From the NCBI GenBank assembly GCA_964544765.1, contig CAZJDM010000145.1, forward strand, positions 1-10,703: a stretch of 10,703 nt of DNA. Reading direction: 5' to 3'. The notes beneath the pieces were generated by a model, which did not search any database, was not told the origin of the DNA, and saw only the letters and a list, made by a program, of their open reading frames with translations. The position numbers were made by a program, and so were the translations under genes. The stretch is from CAZJDM01 sp964544765. Lineage in GTDB: Bacteria; Bdellovibrionota_B; Oligoflexia; CAYFLR01. Positions 5,046-10,703 of this stretch are shown here, in pieces (position 1 is the stretch's first letter; each line of letters opens with the position of its first letter).

Positions 5046-7715
5046 TTAAGCAGATTTTAGCCAATTAGATTTATGCAATATTTCTAGTTCTTTATCATAT
5101 TCACGATCTTGAATTTCCACCATTAAAATTTCAGTGGAAATCCTATCTATAACTGTTTGTTGGCTTCTGTTTTCGACAGCTTTTATCATTTGTGAAACTA
5201 ATTTCTCCTTACTATTATCATCTGATTCAATTAAAACAAATCTTGGAATCGGTAAAGCTGAAATTAGTTCTCCTGTAAGTTCTCCTCCTGGTCCTCTCGG
5301 CTTTGCTCCATTCATACCATTACAGTAAAAAGCAATTATTCCTGAATTTAGCCACCCAACTAAGGCTTTTGCCCAATTTTCTCTATATATGTTCTGACTT
5401 TTTATGATATTAAACTTGTTCGGGACTCCCACACCGTAATCGTCTAAGTATGCCAAATATTTATATTTCCAGTTCAATATTTGTGGAATAATTATTTTAT
5501 TTTTTTGATAGATTCTACCCCCTCTTGGCCAATGTAAATTCCAAAAAAACAGCTTTCCTTGTTTTCTTTCTCGACTTTTAAGCAGTTCATTTTTAAATTG
5601 AACTAAATGTTTATAAAGATTGGGGGCTGATTTAGCAAATTGTTCTTCATTGGAAAATTCTGTTTTTGGAATATCAATAAGGTAACAATTGTGTGATTTG
5701 ATCTCAATTTCATTATAACCCTTTTTTTCATTCCAATAAGGTTTTAAAAATTTAACCTCATTTGAAGAAATTCTACTTTTGAAATCTTCATCAACTTGAA
5801 AACAATTTTTTGTTTCTTCTTCTTTTCCCTTTCCGACCTTAAAAAACTCTTTAGAAGCCTGAATACCAGCTTCATATTTTAAACCATTCATGGGAAAACT
5901 ACATAAGATTGAGGCAAGTTCTCTGTCAAAACAGGAAACCATACGAAAACTAAGATAATTGCTAAGTTTTAATTCATCCACTAACTGCATCTCAATTTGA
6001 GTATGTATATTATTTTTAATTTTTGAATCAATTTCATTCAATTTGAGCCTATTCTCAATAGAAGCAATGTGCTTATATGTTCTTTTTGGTGTTTGGTTAG
6101 AAATAACAAAGGAACACCACTTATGGGGTTCTAGGTCTGTAAACAAACGACTTTGACCAAAATAAATAAAATGATTTACATGTAAATCTTTTTCATTCAT
6201 CAGGCTTTCAGCATCTTTACATTGGCTTCCGAAAAGAGCCATTTGGTATACAATACCAATAACTTGTCTTGAAACAGAACAATTAAGCATGGATTCTAAA
6301 AACAAAGTACCAAGATTCTTTTTTCCAGACTTTTTTGTTACTACAGCATCGCCCATGTTTGTTTGTTTGGTAAAAGGTGGATTTCCCAGAAATAAAACGT
6401 AGTCATATTTATCAGAAATATTTTGTATTTCACTTTCCTTTGTACCATCACCAACTGAGAATTCAATTTTTAAATTAATCGGTGATTTTTTATGTTCAGG
6501 GTGAAATTCTCTAGTGTATTGGGCTAAAATAATTGCTGTTTCAGCTAAACTGACTGCTTCAATGTTTATATCTTTTCCATAAACAGTAAAATTATATCGC
6601 CTACGTCTTTCAATCCCCTTACCCATATCCCCATATTCGATGTCCTCAAATATAACATCCAGAATTGCTTCCAAGAAATTCCCTGACCCACATGATAAAT
6701 CTACAAGAGCCATTTCATAGATTTTATCATTGGAGCGTAATTCGTTATAAGTTAAATCTTTATATGCTTTTTTTGCAATATATGAACATATTGATTTAGG
6801 TGTTGTAAAAATACCTTTTGATTTTCTTTCTTTTACCGTGAAAGCCTTTTCATAAAGTCTCGAAAATACATAAGCATCAATATTTCTAAACGAAACTATT
6901 TTATCTTCAAATGATAATAACCTTTTACAAAGAGATCCTCTGTCAACTACTTCATCCGAACTATCTTTGGCCTTTTTTCTAAGTTCTTCAAGTATGGGTA
7001 ATTCTTGTTGCTTAACTAGTAAGTCTTGAAGAGCTTGGTCTGGATTTTTATTTTCTGAAATCTTATCAGTAAAATTTGTGTTCAGAAATCTTGAATGTTC
7101 AAGAGATGCAATTGAAATCAGATAGACAAACAATTCTCGACATTTAGGTGTTTCATTTAATAATTTAGATATTCGTTTTGAATACTCTTTCTCAATTTTC
7201 AAAAGCTCTATGTACTGAAATTTAGGTTTAATTTGAGTAAGAGTGTTATAATTTTCTAATAATGATGTAAATAATATCCTGTGTCTTTCAATGTTAAAAT
7301 CAAAGTCAAAATAATGTGAATGGTTAAAGTATGTCTTAAATTTAATACCATTGGTGTAAATAGTAATACCAGATTCAGAGTCATAATTTCTCTCGATATG
7401 TTCTTTCCACATCGTAGCAGTAGCTTTTTTTTTCATAGCTTCGAGAACAATAAACGGTTGGCATGATTTGGTTTTTTCATATAAATATATATCAGGTTTT
7501 TGGCCTGGATACGAAGAATCTTCATCTATTCTTTCTGCTTTTAAATCTGTATTTAATAAATTTATCTTTTCTACTAGCAAATTTTTCAATCTAGGTTCAG
7601 TGGGAGGGAGCGTCTCTTCATGCCAACTACCAAAAATAGTTTGTGCAACTCTAATTGTTTTATCAGAGACTTTCTCCGCTATTTCACGAGGTTCTTTTGT
7701 AGCACTTCTATTCAT
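5046..7715 (-). CDS. Type IIG-like restriction-modification enzyme (Eco57I class N6-adenine methyltransferase)
   Basis: A single 889-residue polypeptide predicted to combine DNA cleavage, adenine-N6 methylation and target recognition, acting against foreign DNA. GGGGGA precedes the ATG by 7 bases. N-terminal part (about 1-180): nuclease-like, with KPDIYL (73-78) and PFIVLEAMKK (87-96), resembling the PD...E-x-K core of such enzymes, although Met sits where Lys is expected and the Lys is one position later. About 180-295: a helical connector. About 296-600: the methyltransferase, with KGIFTTPKSICSYI (300-313, motif X), LVDLSCGSGNFLEAIL (337-352, SAM-binding motif I) and LGNPPF (443-448, catalytic motif IV). 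About 600-889: a target-recognition region ending near ALPIPRF. No separate methylase, specificity subunit or controller gene is visible, which fits the one-gene design. It may be methylation-only if the nuclease core is dead. Confidence 0.85.
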   Translation of the reverse strand: MNRSATKEPREIAEKVSDKTIRVAQTIFGSWHEETLPPTEPRLKNLLVEKINLLNTDLKAERIDEDSSYPGQKPDIYLYEKTKSCQPFIVLEAMKKKATATMWKEHIERNYDSESGITIYTNGIKFKTYFNHSHYFDFDFNIERHRILFTSLLENYNTLTQIKPKFQYIELLKIEKEYSKRISKLLNETPKCRELFVYLISIASLEHSRFLNTNFTDKISENKNPDQALQDLLVKQQELPILEELRKKAKDSSDEVVDRGSLCKRLLSFEDKIVSFRNIDAYVFSRLYEKAFTVKERKSKGIFTTPKSICSYIAKKAYKDLTYNELRSNDKIYEMALVDLSCGSGNFLEAILDVIFEDIEYGDMGKGIERRRRYNFTVYGKDINIEAVSLAETAIILAQYTREFHPEHKKSPINLKIEFSVGDGTKESEIQNISDKYDYVLFLGNPPFTKQTNMGDAVVTKKSGKKNLGTLFLESMLNCSVSRQVIGIVYQMALFGSQCKDAESLMNEKDLHVNHFIYFGQSRLFTDLEPHKWCSFVISNQTPKRTYKHIASIENRLKLNEIDSKIKNNIHTQIEMQLVDELKLSNYLSFRMVSCFDRELASILCSFPMNGLKYEAGIQASKEFFKVGKGKEEETKNCFQVDEDFKSRISSNEVKFLKPYWNEKKGYNEIEIKSHNCYLIDIPKTEFSNEEQFAKSAPNLYKHLVQFKNELLKSRERKQGKLFFWNLHWPRGGRIYQKNKIIIPQILNWKYKYLAYLDDYGVGVPNKFNIIKSQNIYRENWAKALVGWLNSGIIAFYCNGMNGAKPRGPGGELTGELISALPIPRFVLIESDDNSKEKLVSQMIKAVENRSQQTVIDRISTEILMVEIQDREYDKELEILHKSNWLKSA

Positions 7716-7782
7716 TATCCATCCCCCTTTTACTTTAATTAATCGAATAAAGGATCGGTCTGCATTGTTAATTCTTTAGTTT

Positions 7783-7788
7783 ATTATA
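7783..7788 (-). promoter_or_regulatory. Possible -10 box for the restriction-modification gene
   Basis: A consensus TATAAT on the minus strand, about 70 bases upstream of the ATG at 7715. No good -35 hexamer sits 16-18 bases further upstream, so the call rests on the -10 match alone in AT-rich DNA. Confidence 0.3.
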
Positions 7789-7839
7789 TTTAATATCTTG
7801 CTTTTATTTGCTTTTTTATGAAATGTGAGTAAGCTAGTA

Positions 7840-7851
7840 GCCAATTTTGGC
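7840..7851. promoter_or_regulatory. Palindrome GCCAATTTTGGC
   Basis: Perfect 5-bp arms (GCCAA and TTGGC) around TT, 22 bases before the longer inverted repeat at 7874. It may be a second binding site in the divergent regulatory region. The right arm gives TTGGCA, which is -35-like, but no matching -10 box follows at normal spacing. Confidence 0.25.
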
Positions 7852-7873
7852 ACACTATATAAACGAATTTTAG

Positions 7874-7905
7874 TTATTGGGGTAATCTACTATTTACCCC
7901 AATAA
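7874..7905. promoter_or_regulatory. Perfect 12-bp inverted repeat, operator or hairpin
   Basis: TTATTGGGGTAA and TTACCCCAATAA pair perfectly around an 8-base spacer (TCTACTAT). No T-run follows on either strand, so it does not look like a simple terminator. It lies about 30 bases upstream of the point where the radical SAM reading frame becomes open and about 160 bases upstream of the restriction-modification gene. It could be an operator for either gene or an RNA hairpin in the leader of the radical SAM operon. Confidence 0.5.
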
Positions 7906-8016
7906 GCTGATAAATAGTTGAATATAAAGAATTAATATAAATCCATCTCAATAATATATTATGCTGGTGTTCCCCATGAAATAGCTTCCTTATTCCCTGA
8001 TAATGGTTTAGCTAGT

Positions 8017-9600
8017 TTGGCAGCTGTTCTTATTTCAAAAGGGCATTCAGTTAAAATTTTAGATTATTCTACAACAGAAACTATTAGAAAAGTATATTCA
8101 TCTGATATTCGTAAAATACTATATTCACTTTCTGGATCTATATTTGGTACTACATCACTAGAATCCAAAACAATAGAACAACTTAAAGAAATTGAAACAG
8201 AGCTACAAACTAGGGAAGAGGATTATATTGCCAAAATCTCTGCCAATCTTATTACCATGATTGAAAAAGAGGATATCCATTGGATTGGTTTTAAACTTTG
8301 GATGGGTGGAATTAAACAATCTGCAACTATTGCCAATAATATCAAAAGTAAGTTCCCAAATATTAAAGTTTTTGGCGGTGGTCCAAATGTTGATCTTTTT
8401 GAATCCACTATAATAAAAGAATTTCCTGTTTTTGATGCTATAGTTTTTGCTGAAGGAGAATTAGCTCTACCCCTTTTATCAGATTGGGCTGAAAATAATA
8501 AATACAAAAGTTTACACGATATTCCTAGCATAATCTTTAAAGAAGGTGATAAATATTACAGCAACAACGTAATGAGAATTGAAGATCTAAATGTCTTACC
8601 CTATCCTACTTATAATAGTGATATCTATCTAAATATTGCTAATAATCAAAAAATGAGAATATTTTGTTTTGATGAAAGTCGTGGTTGTCCAATGGGTTGT
8701 GCCTTTTGCCCCGACAGACATAAATACCAACGTAAGCGCTTTGAGAAAACAGGTAAGAGATGTGTTGAAGAATTAAAATACCTACAAGAAAAATATGGCG
8801 TCTCCTATTTCCGCTACTCTGGTTCAAATACTTCTATAAAATTACTCAATGATATAGCTGATAATATTTTAAGCTCCAATTTAAAAATCCGATATTCTAT
8901 TTTTTCTTCAGCATCTAATATGAAAGAAGAGATAATCGCTAAACTAGCAAAAAGTGGTCTATTTGGTATTTTTATTGGTTTAGAGTCAGCTAATCAAAAA
9001 CAATTGAAAGAAGGTCTAGGTAAACCCATAAAACTATCTCATATGGAAAAAACAATCTCTGCTTGTAAAGCACACAACATTTTTATCTCAATGAGTGTGA
9101 TATATCCAGCTCCCTTTTCAAATGAGGAGATATTTCAACAGAATGTAGATTTCATTATAAAAAACTTGAAAGACTATGATAAATGCTCAGTTCCAATCTT
9201 TCCAGCAGGATTATATCCCAACTCTGGTTGGTTTGATGAAAATGAACAGTTTGGTTTTGAAATTATTAAGCCCACAAAGGAAGATTATGTTAGAGAAGCT
9301 CTAACATATAATTACCAATTGATCTTACCCCGCCAACTATGGAAATCACTATCTTACAAGTTAAACGGAATCAGTTTTTCAAAACTATTGCAAGAATGTC
9401 ACCGATTAGCTTTAGCAATAAGTAAACATAACATATTACCATATTTTCCTGAGGCCAATTTAATGATGGCCAATTTATTAGATTACAATGATTATAGAAA
9501 ATTTGCTAAAGAATCGAACCTATTATTTTTCGCTGGTGATGCCGATAAATTAATGGATTGGAATATAAAATTTAATAATAAGCAAAGTAAATTATTATGA
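8017..9600 (+). CDS. B12-binding-type radical SAM protein, start uncertain
   Basis: Predicted iron-sulfur radical enzyme of at least 527 residues that cleaves S-adenosylmethionine to start a radical reaction; substrate unknown. The N-terminal half (to about 200) is a Rossmann-like cobalamin-binding-type domain: SLAAVLISKGHSVKILD, then FGGGPNVDLF and AIVFAEGELALPLL. A DxHxxG cobalamin-ligand motif is not seen, so B12 may be bound base-off differently or not at all. Residues 217-430 are the radical SAM core, with the 4Fe-4S motif C-x3-C-x2-C at 224, 228 and 231 (RGCPMGCAFC) and GIFIGLESANQKQLKEGLG (317-335). TTG at 8017 is the first usable start codon, but it has no ribosome binding site. Family-like sequence (YAGVPHEIASLFPDNGLA) continues upstream in frame to 7936 with only ATC or ATA as possible starts. 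The stop overlaps the next gene by ATGA, so the two are translationally coupled. Confidence 0.85.
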   Translation: MAAVLISKGHSVKILDYSTTETIRKVYSSDIRKILYSLSGSIFGTTSLESKTIEQLKEIETELQTREEDYIAKISANLITMIEKEDIHWIGFKLWMGGIKQSATIANNIKSKFPNIKVFGGGPNVDLFESTIIKEFPVFDAIVFAEGELALPLLSDWAENNKYKSLHDIPSIIFKEGDKYYSNNVMRIEDLNVLPYPTYNSDIYLNIANNQKMRIFCFDESRGCPMGCAFCPDRHKYQRKRFEKTGKRCVEELKYLQEKYGVSYFRYSGSNTSIKLLNDIADNILSSNLKIRYSIFSSASNMKEEIIAKLAKSGLFGIFIGLESANQKQLKEGLGKPIKLSHMEKTISACKAHNIFISMSVIYPAPFSNEEIFQQNVDFIIKNLKDYDKCSVPIFPAGLYPNSGWFDENEQFGFEIIKPTKEDYVREALTYNYQLILPRQLWKSLSYKLNGISFSKLLQECHRLALAISKHNILPYFPEANLMMANLLDYNDYRKFAKESNLLFFAGDADKLMDWNIKFNNKQSKLL

Positions 9601-10589
9601 CCAATTTATGTAAAAATTGTATTTTAAATGAACATTATGAAAACATATCTTTTAATAAAGACGGTGTGTGTAACTATTGTACCGACTATACTAGACAAAC
9701 TAAACATAATATCGATGAGGATAGTGTTTTATATAATCTGAAGGATAACAAGGTGACTTATGATGTTTTGGTTGCTTATAGTGGTGGTAAAGATAGTACC
9801 TATATTTTGCATCAATTAATAAAAAAATATAAATTACGGGTATTAGCCTTTACTTTTGAAAATCATTTTATTTCTCCAACCACCTACCAAAATATAAAAA
9901 ATAGTTATAATAATATGCAATTTGATCATGTTGTACTTTCATACGATTACCAATTTACAGTTGAATTTTTTAAGTCTGCTTTACAAATAACCCAAGAAAA
10001 TACACTCAGAAAACTATTTAAGACCTTTGGTTTTGTTTGCTATCCTTGTTTTGTACTACTTGCTATTGGATGTTTAAATATTGCTAGAGCTTATAAAATT
10101 AGAAACATTGTTGGTGGATGGTCTTTAGGACAAATTGAAAATTTAAACTGGCTAAACCCTAAAACAAATGGGCAATTCTTATCATATGATCTAATCATTG
10201 AACATTTTATAAATCCTCTCTTGAATAAGATAAATCTATCTGAGATCCCTCCCCAAATCCAATGTTATTTAGAGAATAAAGACAATATAACTAGAAGAAT
10301 TTTACCATATTTTACATTTGAAGAATATAAAGAAGATAAGATTTATCACACAATTATTAAAGAACTAAATTGGCAAAAACCTAAAGACACAGATGGCTGC
10401 TCTACCAACTGTTTGCTTAATGCATATGGCAATGAAATTTTCGAAAAAACGTACAAATACAATCGTTACGCTGAACAATTAAGTAGAGAAATACGAGCTG
10501 GTAATATTTCTAGAGACGAAGCTTTGAGAAATGTTAATCAAAAGGGATCTGAAAGTAATATAAGCAGAATCAAAAAAGTATTGTCATAA
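9597..10589 (+). CDS. PP-loop ATP-pyrophosphatase (sugar amidotransferase/thiolase-like)
   Basis: A 330-residue cytoplasmic enzyme predicted to activate its substrate by adenylation, as in tRNA thiolases and in the WbpG/PseA type of N-acetyl sugar amidotransferases. The N-terminus has two Cys pairs, C5-x2-C8 and C25-x2-C28 (DGVCNYC), likely a zinc finger. The PP-loop SGGKDS is at 62-67. Further pairs are C148-x2-C151 (CYPC) and C268-x3-C272 (GCSTNC). These last may hold another zinc or an iron-sulfur cluster, as in the TtcA/TtuA thiolases. The tail GNISRDEALRNV resembles the ISREEAI ending of the sugar amidotransferase family. It starts inside the stop codon of the radical SAM gene (ATGA overlap), so the two products probably act on the same pathway. 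Whether it transfers nitrogen or sulfur cannot be decided from sequence alone. Very AT-rich, like its partner. Confidence 0.8.
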   Translation: MTNLCKNCILNEHYENISFNKDGVCNYCTDYTRQTKHNIDEDSVLYNLKDNKVTYDVLVAYSGGKDSTYILHQLIKKYKLRVLAFTFENHFISPTTYQNIKNSYNNMQFDHVVLSYDYQFTVEFFKSALQITQENTLRKLFKTFGFVCYPCFVLLAIGCLNIARAYKIRNIVGGWSLGQIENLNWLNPKTNGQFLSYDLIIEHFINPLLNKINLSEIPPQIQCYLENKDNITRRILPYFTFEEYKEDKIYHTIIKELNWQKPKDTDGCSTNCLLNAYGNEIFEKTYKYNRYAEQLSREIRAGNISRDEALRNVNQKGSESNISRIKKVLS

Positions 10590-10609
10590 GTTTATAGAAA
10601 GTATTTGTC

Positions 10610-10703
10610 ATGACTGACTATGATTTAAATCTAACAAAACAACATTATAATACCAAAATATTTAAATCCTATATCTATTTGCTAAAAAAGGATTATCCAC
10701 ATA
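10610..10703 (+). CDS. Start of a further operon gene (partial)
   Basis: The ATG at 10610 opens a frame of 31 codons that runs off the right edge (MTDYDLNLTKQHYNTKIFKS and on). It follows the PP-loop gene by 20 bp on the same strand with a weak GAAAG ribosome binding site, so it is probably the third gene of this operon. The visible part is polar and helical, without a signal peptide. Family not recognised; too little is present to assign a function. Confidence 0.6.
   Translation, partial: MTDYDLNLTKQHYNTKIFKSYIYLLKKDYPH

Larger units (their letters stand above)
7716..8016. other. Divergent regulatory region
   Basis: The region lies between two genes that point away from each other. It holds a palindrome (7840-7851), a perfect 12-bp inverted repeat (7874-7905) and a TATAAT box for the minus strand (7783-7788). 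From 7936 on, the sequence already reads as the start of the radical SAM protein (see that entry), so the true intergenic part is nearer 220 bp. Confidence 0.5.

Noticed and set aside
7468..7779. 103-codon plus-strand frame antisense to the restriction-modification gene
   Set aside because: Shadow of the N-terminal coding region of the methyltransferase-nuclease.
1..10703. CRISPR array, tRNA or rRNA genes
   Set aside because: No regularly spaced repeats of CRISPR length and no cloverleaf or rRNA-like stretch noticed by eye on either strand.

Overview
The window is AT-rich bacterial DNA of accessory character. A Leptospira-like spirochaete is my best guess, but this is an inference. Three things point that way: two predicted lipoproteins with Asn directly before the lipid-acceptor Cys (a relaxed lipobox common in spirochaetes), a four-helix-bundle protein of the 23S rRNA intervening-sequence family, and a tyrosine recombinase with a long C-terminal extension. 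Composition shifts sharply between modules. By hand counts of single 60-base lines, the four-helix cassette is about 47-50% GC, the integrase about 37%, the radical-SAM gene about 25% and parts of the nitroreductase below 20%. The region therefore looks like a mosaic of separately acquired pieces.

Layout from left to right. A doubtful small lipoprotein lies on the minus strand (44-259). A gene-poor stretch to 935 follows, with a 9-bp tandem repeat and two small palindromes. Next comes a compact two-gene operon: a glycine-rich lipoprotein (936-1550) whose C-terminal part matches the polymorphic-toxin type 24 pattern, and a small acidic protein (1565-2020) placed where a cognate immunity protein would be. 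A non-coding stretch with small hairpins (2021-2415) leads to a cassette of about 480 bp (2416-2896). This cassette carries the four-helix-bundle gene between imperfect inverted G-rich repeats and appears to have replaced the 3' end of a nitroreductase gene (2870-3637, minus strand).

A tyrosine recombinase with a complete catalytic set but no usable start codon (3751-5043) runs convergently, with only 2 bp between stop codons, into a single-gene Type IIG-like restriction-modification enzyme (5046-7715, minus strand). After an intergenic region of about 220-300 bp with a perfect 12-bp inverted repeat, an AT-rich operon runs to the right edge. It encodes a B12-binding-type radical SAM protein (8017-9600, with conserved-looking coding sequence extending upstream of any normal start codon), a PP-loop ATPase with four cysteine pairs (9597-10589, overlapping by ATGA), and the first 31 codons of a further gene (10610 onward).

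How the parts may work together. The lipoprotein and its neighbour would form a self-protecting toxin-immunity pair for competition between cells, reminiscent of the lipoprotein toxins SitA/SitI of Myxococcus. The integrase remnant next to the restriction-modification gene suggests a decayed mobile island that carried a defence gene. The radical SAM and PP-loop pair would be a biosynthetic or RNA/small-molecule modification module whose product cannot be told from this window.
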